Origin: Gammaproteobacteria bacterium
GTDB lineage: Bacteria > Pseudomonadota > Gammaproteobacteria > Steroidobacterales > Rariloculaceae
Assembly: GCA_017577365.1 (NCBI GenBank)
Contig: PKRJ01000017.1
Location: 4,055 to 68,054 of the forward strand
Direction: 5' to 3'
DNA: 64,000 nucleotides
Part shown: piece by piece, positions 35,843 through 46,892 of the stretch
Layout of the letters: every line of letters begins with the position of its first letter
How positions within the stretch are numbered: the first letter of the stretch is position 1
The notes under the pieces: model-generated
Told to the model about the DNA's origin: nothing
Databases searched by the model: none
The model's input: only the letters and a program-made list of their open reading frames with translations
Translations under genes and position numbers: made by a program

Positions 35843-37420
35843 TCACGCGCCGGCGCTCATCTGCTTCAGCATCGTGCGCAGCGCGGGCCGATCGATCTTG
35901 TTCGTGCCGGTCTTCGGCAGCGCGTCGACGAAATAGACCTCGACCGGACGCTTGTACTTGACCATCTGCCGCTCGCAGTACGCGAAGAACTCCTCTTCCG
36001 TGAGCGTCTTGCCGCGATCGAGCACGACGAACGCAACGAGCACCTCGCCGAGCCGCGGATCGGGCTTGCCGACCGTCGCGGCCTCGCGGATCGCCGGGTG
36101 ATTGAACAGCACCTCGTCCACCTCGCGCGGATAGACGTTGTAGCCGCCGACGATCACCATGTCCTTCTTGCGATCGACGAGGAACAGATAACCGTCCTCG
36201 TCGACGTAGCCGACGTCGCCCGTGTACATCCAGCCGTTTCGAAGCTGACGCGCCGTCTCCTCGGGATTGTTCCGATAGCCGACCATGAGCTGCGGGCCCT
36301 TCACGCGCACCTCGCCCGCCTCGCCCATCGGCAGCACGCGCTCGCCGGTCTCGATGTCGACGATCTCGACGTACGTCTCCGGCACGGGATTGCCGACGGA
36401 GAGCAGCCGATGCGGGACCGCGGCATGGTTCAGGCAGAACGGCGCGCCCTCGGTCATGCCCCAGCCCTCCGAGATCGGGCAACCGGTGCGACGCTCCCAC
36501 TCCTTGTGCAGGTCCTCCGGCACCGGCGCGCCGCCGGACAGGGAGTACTTCAGCGACGAGTAGTCCTGCTCGTCGAACGCCGGATTCGCGAGCAGCCCCA
36601 TGTAGATCGGCGCCGGCCCGCCGCCGAACACCGTGATGCGATGCTCGCCGAGCGCGCGGACGACCTTCTCGGGATCGTATCTCGGCACGATCACGAGCGT
36701 GCCTTGCGAGTAGATGGGCACCCACGCGGTATACGCGAGTCCCCAGATGTGGAACATCGGCGCGACCGTGAGGAAGCGTTCCTCGCCCCACTCGAGCGGC
36801 CACACCGCGACGTGCTGCAGGATGCCGTGCATCAGCCCGCGAAACGTGTGGTCGACGCCCTTCGGGATGCCGGTCGAGCCGCCGGTGAAGAGGATCAGCG
36901 CGAGATCGTCCGCGCGCCGCCCCGACGGATCGACGACGAGCGATGCATCGTCGAACCACTGATCGATCTCTTCGTCGCCGCCCGGTCCGAGCGAGAAGAC
37001 CTCGCGGACGCCGAACTTCTCGGCGAGCGCCTTGGCCTGGTCGATATGAGCGGGGTCGGCGATCAGGATGTCGGCCTCGACGATCGGGATGACCTTCTCG
37101 TACTCGCGGTCCCGGAAGAACGGATTGATCGGCGCGACCTGGCCGCCCGCGGTCATCACGGCGAGCACGGCGATATCCATCTCGATCGAGTTCGGCATCA
37201 ATAGCGCGGCGCGCTTGCCCGCGAGCGAGCCGAGGCGCTTCGCGAGGCCCGCCGTCGCCCGACCGAATTGCCGGTACGTGACGCGCCGGTCCTCGCAGAT
37301 CACGGCGACGGCGTCGGGCCGCTGGTCGACGGCGGCGCGCAGCATGTGAACGAGCGTCTCGTAACGAGGCAGCTCGGCGGGAATCTCGATCTTGGGACCG
37401 ATACGCGAAAGCTTGCTCAT
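35843..37420 (-). CDS. AMP-dependent acyl-CoA synthetase/ligase
   Basis: A 525-residue ANL-superfamily enzyme that activates a carboxylic acid as an acyl-AMP and usually transfers it to CoA. The phosphate-binding loop LFTGGSTGIPKG, the adenine-binding SEGWGMTEGAP, the ribose-binding YTGDVGYVDEDG, the hinge VDRKKDMVIVGGYNVYP and the catalytic lysine in GTNKIDRPAL are all present. The last motif has Asn where many relatives have Gly. Substrate could be a medium or long fatty acid; it is not told by the sequence. It starts 6 bp after the Nramp-like gene stop. Confidence 0.9.
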   Translation of the reverse strand: MSKLSRIGPKIEIPAELPRYETLVHMLRAAVDQRPDAVAVICEDRRVTYRQFGRATAGLAKRLGSLAGKRAALLMPNSIEMDIAVLAVMTAGGQVAPINPFFRDREYEKVIPIVEADILIADPAHIDQAKALAEKFGVREVFSLGPGGDEEIDQWFDDASLVVDPSGRRADDLALILFTGGSTGIPKGVDHTFRGLMHGILQHVAVWPLEWGEERFLTVAPMFHIWGLAYTAWVPIYSQGTLVIVPRYDPEKVVRALGEHRITVFGGGPAPIYMGLLANPAFDEQDYSSLKYSLSGGAPVPEDLHKEWERRTGCPISEGWGMTEGAPFCLNHAAVPHRLLSVGNPVPETYVEIVDIETGERVLPMGEAGEVRVKGPQLMVGYRNNPEETARQLRNGWMYTGDVGYVDEDGYLFLVDRKKDMVIVGGYNVYPREVDEVLFNHPAIREAATVGKPDPRLGEVLVAFVVLDRGKTLTEEEFFAYCERQMVKYKRPVEVYFVDALPKTGTNKIDRPALRTMLKQMSAGA

Positions 37421-37426
37421 GACGGT

Positions 37427-38695
37427 TCAACCGGCTCCGGGATCAACGAACGCAAGGTACGAAAAGAACAGTAACACGGCCGAGAGCGCGGCGATCGACA
37501 CCGGCCCGTTGCGGAACCGCGCGCCGACCCAGCGCTCCCGCCCGTTGAAGATCAGCACGGCGAGCGCGAGCAACGGGAAGAACCACGCGCCGACGACCGT
37601 GTAGATCTTCTGCACTTCGCGAAAGCTGCCGAAAAGGCCCAGCATCGGCACGATCGCGAGGAGCAGAAGGTAGATGCGATAGGGCTTCGACGTCGTATCG
37701 ACGGCGACGGGCGCAGCGCCGCGCCGACGCTCGAGCAGCGCCCAGCAGTCCGCGAAGAGATACGGCACGGCCTGCCAGACGCCGAGCACGCTGCTGAAGA
37801 CCGCGCCGAAGGTCCCGGCGAGGAACAGCCACTTGCCGAAGCCGCCGAGCACCGATTCGAGCCGCTCCGCGAGCCGAACGAGGAGCTCCGTCCCCTCGCC
37901 TTCGACGAGAATGCTGCTGCCGACGATGACCATCGCGATGCCGAAGATCGCCGTCATCAGATAGCCGGTCGCGAGGTCGAGGCGGCAGATCGGCAGGTCC
38001 GCAGGCGACGTGCGCCCCTCCTCTCTCAGCCAGTAGCCGTAGCAGAGCACGGTCAGCGTGCCGCCGATCCCGCCGACGAGCGCGATCGTCCACGAAAGGC
38101 CTTCGCCGCCCGCGTCCGGAATGCGCGGGACGAAGAGCCCGGTCAAGACCTCGTCCGCCCCGGGCCAGAGCAGCGCGGCCGTCGTGACGACGGTCAGGAA
38201 CATCACTGCGATGCAGGCGCGCATCACGCGCTCGAACAGCCGATAGCCGCCGAACCAGACGAGCGCGAGCGCCACGAGGCCCGTCGCGATGCCGAAGACG
38301 ATCTTGCCGTCACGAGCGTCGTCGAAGACGGGGAAGATCGCGTGCAGCGTCACCCCCGCGGCGCTGACCTGCGCCGAGCCGACGAAGAACGACCAGAAGA
38401 AGAGATACGGCAGGAACAGCCAGATCACGACCGGCCCGAGCCGACGCACCGCGCCTTCGAGCAGCGTCTCGCCGGTCGCGAGCTGCCAGCGCGCGAGTCC
38501 CTCGGTGACGACGTATTTCAATAAGGCGCCGGCGAGCACGGCCCACAGCACCGCCGTGCCGAGCAGGCTCCCGACGATCCCGCCGGTCGCGAGATCGCCG
38601 GATCCGACGCCGGTCGCCGCGAGCAGGAGCCCGGGGCCGATCATCGGCCAGAGCCGATTGCGCACGGGTGCGTGGTCGATTGCCGGACCGGCCAA
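37427..38695 (-). CDS. Nramp-fold transporter of a divergent clade
   Basis: A 422-residue protein with about eleven helices and the Nramp/LeuT fold. Helix 1 reads ATGVGSGDLATG where Mn/Fe transporters have the DPGN metal-binding motif, and helix 6 reads VGGIGGTLTVLCYGYW where they have A-M-V-M-P-H. Both metal-coordinating positions are therefore changed, so a transition metal is an unsafe guess for the substrate. TTG 38695 is the start, with GGGGGGAA six bases upstream. It is directly followed by the acyl-CoA ligase gene (6 bp), suggesting a shared transcript. Inner membrane. Confidence 0.82.
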   Translation of the reverse strand: MAGPAIDHAPVRNRLWPMIGPGLLLAATGVGSGDLATGGIVGSLLGTAVLWAVLAGALLKYVVTEGLARWQLATGETLLEGAVRRLGPVVIWLFLPYLFFWSFFVGSAQVSAAGVTLHAIFPVFDDARDGKIVFGIATGLVALALVWFGGYRLFERVMRACIAVMFLTVVTTAALLWPGADEVLTGLFVPRIPDAGGEGLSWTIALVGGIGGTLTVLCYGYWLREEGRTSPADLPICRLDLATGYLMTAIFGIAMVIVGSSILVEGEGTELLVRLAERLESVLGGFGKWLFLAGTFGAVFSSVLGVWQAVPYLFADCWALLERRRGAAPVAVDTTSKPYRIYLLLLAIVPMLGLFGSFREVQKIYTVVGAWFFPLLALAVLIFNGRERWVGARFRNGPVSIAALSAVLLFFSYLAFVDPGAG

Positions 38696-38889
38696 TCCTC
38701 GTTCCCCCCGGAACCTCGAAAGGGGCAGGAGCTTACCACGCGCGGGCGGCAGGGGCGTCTCCGATATGGACGCAGCCGAGCCGGCCCCTTACGCTGGGCG
38801 AAGCCCTCGAGCGGCGGCGAGCGCCGCCGCGACGATCCGTCGCGCGGATCACCGGGAAAGCCCACCCATACGTTGGAGCGAGGACCGCC

Positions 38890-40062
38890 GTGGCCACACC
38901 GATGCAGTATCTCGACAAGGCCTTGACCCGGCTCCGCGATCTCGGCCTGGTCCCCGAGCGGACCGAGGAGGCGCCGATCGTCGCGCTGCTCCACCGCGTC
39001 TCCGATCTCGACGAGGACAAGATCGTCTCGATCGCCCGGACGCTGAGCCAGGCCTCGCTGTTCAATCAGGTCGTGCGCGAGCAGATCTCGTCGATGGAGC
39101 TCGGCGAGCGCTACGAGCGGATCACCGACGCCTTCGACAGCATCCGCAAGGACGCGCGCTCGATGGTCGAGCAGCTCGACGACGGCAAGATCGATACGTT
39201 CGAGCGGCTCAGGAACATCTGGGCGAAAGCGACGCGCGGCGACATCGCGGACCGTTTCGGCAAGATCAAGAAGACCTATCTCGACGTCGCGCGCGACACG
39301 CGCGACCAGATCGAGCGCGAGCAGATCATTCTTTCCGCCTATCAGGATTTCCGCGGCGCGTTGAAGGAAGCCGAGATCCTCGCGCTCGAGGTGCTCGAGA
39401 AGGCGGAGAAGGAGCTCGACGCGCGCAAGGCCGAGCTCGAGGCGGCGATGCGCGCGGTCGAAGGCGGCGAGACGACAGATCCGGCCGAGCGTGCGCGTCT
39501 CGAGCTCGCGCGCGACGAGCGGCTCCGCGACGTGCAGACCGCCGAGGATCGTTATCAGATCTGCAAGGACCTCGCCGACAACCTCACGGTCGCGTACAAC
39601 ACGTCGGAAGTCGTGATGGCGCGCCTGCTACAGACGACGAACGCGAAAGACCGCGTCTACAAGCAGGCCGTGAGCTTCTTCGGCACGAACGACACGGTGC
39701 TCACGGCGCTGAGCGCGTCGTTCACGGGGCTTCACGGCCTGCACGAGAGCACGAAGACGGTCGAGGCGATGAAAGAAGGCGTGAGCCGCAGCCTCGAGGA
39801 CCTCGCGGAGATCGGCGGGAAGGTTCAAGAGGCCGCGCTCGAGGCGGGCTACGGGCCGACGATCCGCGCCGAGGCCGTGAAGAAGCTCGTCGACTCCGTC
39901 GTCAATTACCAGGAACGCGCGCGCGCGATCATCGCGGAGATGCGCGAGCAAAGCACGCGCAACGCCGAGGAGATCCACGACGCGGTCGAGCAGGGCAAGC
40001 GCCGGCTCGCGGCGCTCGTCGCCGAAGGCGCTGCGCTTCCGCTCGAGCCGCCGCGGGCCTGA
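38890..40062 (+). CDS. Coiled-coil protein, first gene of an undescribed three-gene operon
   Basis: A 390-residue, highly helical and charged protein starting at GTG 38890 with GAGGA five bases upstream. No signal peptide or membrane segment is visible. Long heptad-like stretches span about 130-215 (AEILALEVLEKAEKELDA) and about 300-385 (VNYQERARAIIAEMREQ). A central block (YQICKDLADNLTVAYNTSE, FFGTNDTVLTALSASFTGLH) separates them. Relatives are sometimes annotated as cell surface protein, but nothing here supports export. The layout of long helices without an enzyme motif recalls the TelA/YaaN type of membrane-associated scaffold; this resemblance is weak. It leads into the DUF6384-like gene 34 bp downstream. 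Confidence 0.75.
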   Translation: MATPMQYLDKALTRLRDLGLVPERTEEAPIVALLHRVSDLDEDKIVSIARTLSQASLFNQVVREQISSMELGERYERITDAFDSIRKDARSMVEQLDDGKIDTFERLRNIWAKATRGDIADRFGKIKKTYLDVARDTRDQIEREQIILSAYQDFRGALKEAEILALEVLEKAEKELDARKAELEAAMRAVEGGETTDPAERARLELARDERLRDVQTAEDRYQICKDLADNLTVAYNTSEVVMARLLQTTNAKDRVYKQAVSFFGTNDTVLTALSASFTGLHGLHESTKTVEAMKEGVSRSLEDLAEIGGKVQEAALEAGYGPTIRAEAVKKLVDSVVNYQERARAIIAEMREQSTRNAEEIHDAVEQGKRRLAALVAEGAALPLEPPRA

Positions 40063-40096
40063 CGGCTCCGCCGCGGCGCCTCGCGAGTCGTATCCG

Positions 40097-41077
40097 ATGT
40101 CGACCGAGCGTCCTCGGCGAAACGACGGCGATGACGACGCGCGCGCTCCGGACGCGATGACCACATCCGAAGCCGCGAAGCAAGAGCGCCCGCCGCTCGA
40201 CGAGCTGATGCTCGCGATGGACGTCGTCGACACGCTGCGCCACCGCGAACGGCTCATCGAGCGCGAGCTCGGCGCGGAGGATCGCGAGCGCGCGCTGAAA
40301 GAGCGGCTGCGCGAGATCTACGCCGCTCAGGGCATCGAGGTCAGCGACGCCGTCCTCGAGCAGGGCGTTCGCGCGCTGCACGAGGAGCGCTTCGTCTACA
40401 AGCCGCCGGAGCCGGGGCTCGGCCGCACGCTCGCCCTGCTTTACGTCCGGCGCGACCGTTGGGGCAAGCCCGCGCTCGCCGCGATCGCCGCGATCGCCGC
40501 CGTGCTCATCGTTTACCAGCTCGCGGTGCGCGGACCCGCGCTCCGCGAGATCGAAACCCTCCCCGAGCGGCTCGACGTTGCGCATCGGGCGGTCGTCGAT
40601 CTCGCGGCCGAGCCCACCGCGGTCGCGCAGGCCGAGACGCTCGCGAATCGAGGCGAGACCGCGCTCGAGCGGCGCGACTACGACGCGGCCGAGGAAAGCG
40701 TCCGCGAGCTGCGCGCGATGCGCGCCGCGCTCGAGCGCGAGTACGAGCTCCGCGTCGTGTCGCGGCCCGGCGAGCTCTCCGGCGTCTGGCGCGTGCCCGA
40801 CGAGAATCCGCAGGCGCAGAACTTCTACCTGATCGTCGAGGCGATCGCGCCGGACGGCGCAACCCTCACGCTGCCGATCCGCAACGAGGAGGATGGGAAA
40901 GTGCGCGAGGTCTCGCGCTGGGGTCTGCGCGTCGACGAGCAGACCTTTCGCCGCGTCGCGGAAGACAAGCGCGACGACGGCATCATTCAAAACGACGTCG
41001 TCGCCGTGAAGCGACGCGGCGAGCTCGAGCCTGAGTATCGCGTCGCGTCGACCGGCGCGGCGATCACCGAATGGTGA
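40097..41077 (+). CDS. Single-pass membrane protein, probably DUF6384
   Basis: A 326-residue protein. The cytoplasmic N-terminal part (about 1-125) is helical and charged, with LDELMLAMDVVDTLRHRERL and an LREIYAAQGIEVSDAVLEQG element. One transmembrane helix follows (WGKPALAAIAAIAAVLIVYQ, about 136-155). The outer part has a helical hairpin (about 170-225) and a small beta domain with LSGVWRVPDENPQAQNFYLI and TLPIRNEEDGK. From memory this matches the uncharacterised DUF6384 family. As the only membrane protein of the operon, it probably anchors the other two coiled-coil products. The next gene starts 4 bp after its stop. Confidence 0.75.
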   Translation: MSTERPRRNDGDDDARAPDAMTTSEAAKQERPPLDELMLAMDVVDTLRHRERLIERELGAEDRERALKERLREIYAAQGIEVSDAVLEQGVRALHEERFVYKPPEPGLGRTLALLYVRRDRWGKPALAAIAAIAAVLIVYQLAVRGPALREIETLPERLDVAHRAVVDLAAEPTAVAQAETLANRGETALERRDYDAAEESVRELRAMRAALEREYELRVVSRPGELSGVWRVPDENPQAQNFYLIVEAIAPDGATLTLPIRNEEDGKVREVSRWGLRVDEQTFRRVAEDKRDDGIIQNDVVAVKRRGELEPEYRVASTGAAITEW

Positions 41078-41081
41078 CGCG

Positions 41082-42575
41082 ATGAGCGAGCGCGTGTGGA
41101 GCGGACGGGAAGCGCTCGCGTCGCTCGACGAGACGCTCGCGAAGATACACCAGGCGGTCGATGCGCTCGCTAGCGAGCTGCGGCGCGCGGACGCGGAGCT
41201 CGCGGCGGCGCGCCAGGCCGAGCTCGCGGCGCTCGCGCGAATGGCGAGGATCCGGCTCGGCGAGATCGAGCGCGGCGACCTCGCGGACGCGCTCGACGAC
41301 GCCGATCGGCGCGTCGCCGAGATCCTCGCGGCCCGGCGCGACGCGCAAGACGCGCTCGACAAAGAGATCGCCGCGGCCGAGGAGCGGCGCGCCGCGCTCG
41401 AGCGCCTGCGCGGCGAGCGGCAAGCAGCCGTCGCCGCGGCCGCCGAGGCCGTCGATGCGGCCGAGGCCGAGGCGCAGACACGTCTTGCGTCCGACGACGA
41501 GTACCGCGCGAAGCTCGCGCAGGCCGAGCGCTCCGACGCCGTCGCGGACCACGCCGAGGACAAGGCGCGCGCCGCGGAAGCCGATCGCAGCGAGAAGGCG
41601 AAACCCTACGAGGCCGACCCGGTCTTCGCCTATCTCTGGGCGCGCGGCTTCGGCACGGCGCGTTATCGCGCTTGGCCGCCAGCGCGGCTGCTCGACGGCT
41701 GGGCCGCGCGCTCGATCGACTACGAGGGCCTCAGGCGAAACTACGCGCTCCTGACCGAGATCCCGATCAGGCTTCGCGAGCACGCGACGCGCATGCGCGA
41801 GGCCGCCGAGCGCGACATCGAAGCGGCGCGAGCCCTCGAGCGCCGCGCCGCGGAAGCCGCGGGCGTTCCCGAGCGAAAACGCCGGCTCGAGGTCGCCGAG
41901 GCCGCGCTCGCCGAGATCGACCACGAGATCGACGAGCAGGAAGCCGAGATCGGCCGGCTCGTCGACCGGCGTGCGCGCTTCGCGGCCGGCGAGGACGATC
42001 ATTCGCAGCAGGCGACGGCGCTCCTGCGCGACGCGTTCCTGCGCGAGGATCTTTCGGCGCTGCGCGAGCGCGCCGCGCGCACGCGAAGCCCCGAGGACGA
42101 TGCCTTGATCGACGATCTCGCGCGGCTCGACGACACGATCGAACGGCTCGACGACGAGCGGGAACGCTTGCGGCGCCTGCACGAGGCCGAGCGCGACCGC
42201 ACGCGAAGCCTCGAGGAGCTGCGCCGTCGCTTCAAGCAGAGCCGCTACGACGACGTGCACTCGACGTTCGTCAACGCGGCGCTGCTCGCGCTCTTGCTCG
42301 AGCGCTTCGTCGGAGGCTCGGTCGGCGCCGACGAGGTCTGGGAAACGATTCGCCGGCAGCAGCGCTTCCGGCGCGTCGCCGCGGATCCGCTCTTCGGCAC
42401 CGGCCGCTTTCCGCGCGGACGGTTCCCCGGCCCGTGGCATATTCCGGGCGGCCGCGGAGGCTGGAATTTCCCGGGCGGCGGAGGATTCGGCCGCGGCGGC
42501 GGATTTGGCGGCGGCGGTTTCGGCCGCGGCGGCGGATTCGGCGGCGGCGGGTTCAAGACCGGCGGAGGATTCTGA
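41082..42575 (+). CDS. Long coiled-coil protein with glycine-rich tail
   Basis: A 497-residue protein starting 4 bp after the DUF6384-like gene. Residues about 1-170 and 235-410 are almost continuous coiled coil (IDHEIDEQEAEIGRLVDRRA). Between them lies a conserved-looking aromatic block with YEADPVFAYLWARGFGT, then SIDYEGLRRNYALLTEIPIR. After a short helix (FVNAALLALLLERFVGG) the last 60 residues form a low-complexity tail of FGRGGG/FGGGG repeats with PGP and phenylalanines. Gly/Phe tails of this kind favour assembly or condensation. No signal peptide. The middle block appears in hypothetical proteins of other proteobacteria as I recall, so the gene is not a shadow frame. Function unknown. 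Confidence 0.75.
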   Translation: MSERVWSGREALASLDETLAKIHQAVDALASELRRADAELAAARQAELAALARMARIRLGEIERGDLADALDDADRRVAEILAARRDAQDALDKEIAAAEERRAALERLRGERQAAVAAAAEAVDAAEAEAQTRLASDDEYRAKLAQAERSDAVADHAEDKARAAEADRSEKAKPYEADPVFAYLWARGFGTARYRAWPPARLLDGWAARSIDYEGLRRNYALLTEIPIRLREHATRMREAAERDIEAARALERRAAEAAGVPERKRRLEVAEAALAEIDHEIDEQEAEIGRLVDRRARFAAGEDDHSQQATALLRDAFLREDLSALRERAARTRSPEDDALIDDLARLDDTIERLDDERERLRRLHEAERDRTRSLEELRRRFKQSRYDDVHSTFVNAALLALLLERFVGGSVGADEVWETIRRQQRFRRVAADPLFGTGRFPRGRFPGPWHIPGGRGGWNFPGGGGFGRGGGFGGGGFGRGGGFGGGGFKTGGGF

Positions 42576-42711
42576 GAGCCCGCCGCGCCCGCTCAGAAAT
42601 ACTGGCAGTGGTCCGCGGCGAGCGCCTTCTCGCGCAGGAACTTCACCACGCGCGCGTTCGAACGCTTCGTCGGCATGCCGCCGGCGGAATGGCGGCGGCG
42701 CCGAGACGCGC

Positions 42712-43725
42712 TCACCAGCGCAGCAGGTTCGGCTTGAAATCGATCGCCCACGCCGCGTCGTAGTAGCGCAGGCTCACCGACTTCGGCGGCGCGACGCGGT
42801 CGAGCCGCTCGATGTCCTCGGGCGTGATCTTCACGTCGACCGCGCCGAGGTTGTCGACGAGCTGCTCCACCGTTCTCGGCCCGATGATCGGCGCGGTCAC
42901 GCCCGGCTGCGCGGCATTCCACGCGAGGGCGAGCTGCGACGGCGTGCAGCCCTTCTCGGCCGCGAGCGCGACGACTTCCTCGATGACGTCGAACGCCTTG
43001 TCCGTGACGGGGCGATCGAAGTTGTCTTTTCCGCCCTGCCAGCGGCCCTCGGCGTTCACGTCGCCGCGCTTGTACTTGCCGGTCAAGAGCCCGCCGCACA
43101 GCGGCCCCCACGGAAGCACCGCGAGCCCGAAACTTTGCGCGGCCGGAAGCACCTCCCGCTCGGCCGTGCGGTCGAGCAGGTTGTACGTCGGCTGCTCGCT
43201 GACGAAGCGGTTCAGGCCGAATTCCTTCGACGCCCAAAGCGCCTCGACGATCTTCCACGCGGGGAACATGCTCGTGCCGATGTAGCGCACCTTGCCGGCG
43301 CGGATCAGGTCGTCGAGCGCACGCAGCGTCTCGTCGATCGGGATGTCGGACAGCGGTCGGTGCAGCTGATAGAGGTCGATCCAATCGGTCTTGAGTCGTT
43401 TCAGCGACGCCTCGCAAGCCTGGATGATGTGCCGGCGGCTCAAGCCCTGCCCGTTCGGATCGTTCGGGTCCATCGGTCCGCACACCTTCGTCGCGAGCAC
43501 GACGCGCTCGCGGCGGCCATTCACGGACAGCGCCTTGCCGACGATGCGCTCGCTCTCGCCCGCGGAATAGATATTCGCGGTATCGATGAAGTTGATGCCC
43601 GCGTCGAGCGCTCGCTCGACGATCTCGATCGACTCGGCTTCCCCGGTCTTGCGCGCGAACATCATCGTGCCGAGGCAGAGCTTGCTGACCTTGACGCCGG
43701 TTCGGCCGAGATTGCGGTATTCCAT
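42712..43725 (-). CDS. Aldo/keto reductase
   Basis: A 337-residue NADPH-dependent reductase with the (beta/alpha)8 fold. The tetrad Asp-Tyr-Lys-His is visible in NFIDTANIYSAGESE, VLATKVCGP and DLYQLHRPL. The cofactor-binding end shows VTAPIIGPRTVEQLVDNL. It resembles the YajO/YdhF-like group of bacterial AKRs that reduce aldehydes of uncertain identity. No neighbouring gene gives a pathway: it faces the coiled-coil operon tail to tail and diverges from the PQQ-dehydrogenase gene over 189 bp. Confidence 0.92.
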   Translation of the reverse strand: MEYRNLGRTGVKVSKLCLGTMMFARKTGEAESIEIVERALDAGINFIDTANIYSAGESERIVGKALSVNGRRERVVLATKVCGPMDPNDPNGQGLSRRHIIQACEASLKRLKTDWIDLYQLHRPLSDIPIDETLRALDDLIRAGKVRYIGTSMFPAWKIVEALWASKEFGLNRFVSEQPTYNLLDRTAEREVLPAAQSFGLAVLPWGPLCGGLLTGKYKRGDVNAEGRWQGGKDNFDRPVTDKAFDVIEEVVALAAEKGCTPSQLALAWNAAQPGVTAPIIGPRTVEQLVDNLGAVDVKITPEDIERLDRVAPPKSVSLRYYDAAWAIDFKPNLLRW

Positions 43726-43914
43726 GGCTCGACGCCCCTTCGCAACAGACGGACGGAGACGTCATTGTAACCGCTCGCGCGCGCGGTATCGGTGCAGAGG
43801 CACGTCGCGCTCGCCGGCGCCGCGCGGCTCCTCTGCTGCGTGCCCGCCGGGCGGTTGAACATTCCGCCGCTCTAATGGATGCTGTCGCGCGTTTCGTTCC
43901 ACGAGGAGTTACCG

Positions 43915-46080
<2,166 letters not shown>

Positions 46081-46104
46081 TCCTCGATCTAACGCCGATC
46101 CGGC

Positions 46105-46127
46105 GGTGCTCGTTCGGGCCGAGCACC
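46105..46127 (+). terminator. Hairpin after the PQQ-dehydrogenase gene
   Basis: GGTGCTCG (46105-46112) and CGAGCACC (46120-46127) form a perfect 8-bp stem with a seven-base loop, 24 bp after the stop. A short T-containing run follows but no clear T-tract. Candidate terminator for the dehydrogenase gene. Confidence 0.5.
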
Positions 46128-46144
46128 TCAGCGCTTGTATGCTC

Positions 46145-46465
46145 TCAACTGGATCTGACCCGCGGCTGATATCCGTAGTCCGCGAGCCTCTTTCGACAGA
46201 TCTCGATCTCTTCGGGGGAAAACAGCTCGTGAAACCGCGGAGTCTCCACGATCATCGCTTCCATGCTCAGATCGAGCCGCCCGCGTTCCCACAATTCCGT
46301 ATAGCCGCTCGACACCCGCTGTGAATGGATGAGCATGCGGGCAGCCTCGACTCCACCGTGCTCAACCACCATCTTGAGGAATGCGCTCGCAGTGTAACCG
46401 GCTTCGCTCTTCGCCCTACGGTAAATATCCAGCATCGCCTCGTTGAAGCCCGACTCGACCGTCAT
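46145..46465 (-). CDS. Orphan protein of a widespread uncharacterised family, 106 aa
   Basis: A 106-residue protein with features I recall from many unnamed bacterial proteins: it starts VESGFNEAMLDIYRRAK, has FLKMVVEHGGVEAARMLI and GYTELWERGRLDLSMEAM, and ends with FSPEEIEICRKRLADYGY. No enzyme motif or membrane segment is visible. GGGAAAGG precedes ATG 46465. Base composition here falls clearly below the surrounding 68-70 percent GC, and the gene stands alone, both suggesting recent transfer. In other genomes I associate such proteins with mobile and defence-rich regions, but that is memory, not evidence from this window. Confidence 0.75.
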   Translation of the reverse strand: MTVESGFNEAMLDIYRRAKSEAGYTASAFLKMVVEHGGVEAARMLIHSQRVSSGYTELWERGRLDLSMEAMIVETPRFHELFSPEEIEICRKRLADYGYQPRVRSS

Positions 46466-46892
46466 ACCCTTTCCCAGTCACCAAGCAACGTTGTCTTCAA
46501 GAAGCACTAGTTTGGTTTCGACGAGCTTCTTGCCGACATCCCATAGTCAGCTTAACGAGGAAGTCTCGAACGCTACAATATCGCTCCTCGGGCTCTCCCA
46601 GCTCCTCCTCTGACACGCAGCCGTGGCATCTTGCCCCTGATGCGCGAGTCGAGACGGAGCGTCGTTACGCTCTTCGTCCGAACGCAGCAACGAAAGCGAT
46701 CAGCGATCCGGAGTCACCATTCCGGCCCAAGCAGGCGCTAGATCCGGTCGCAGGCCCCCAATCCCGTCGCACGCATTCCGGACGCGTCTGGAGCAAGGCA
46801 AGACGCCTGAGCCGCGAACGAGACGAGCGCTGTTTCGCGCTGGTCGCCGACGCGCTACGATCAAACGCGGTCAAGACGCACCGCAGATCGAA
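46466..46892. other. Gene-free 427-bp stretch
   Basis: No frame here has convincing composition or a ribosome-binding site. The first 150 bp are lower in GC, like the neighbouring orphan gene, and the second half returns to genome-like composition. The end should hold the asmA promoter; TACGAT at about 46856 with TTTCGC 17 bp upstream is a weak candidate. No repeat or RNA gene recognised. Confidence 0.5.

Noticed and set aside
42593..42676. 27-codon minus-strand frame with a plausible basic peptide
   Set aside because: Too short, weak ribosome-binding site, no known relative; perhaps a gene remnant but unsupported.
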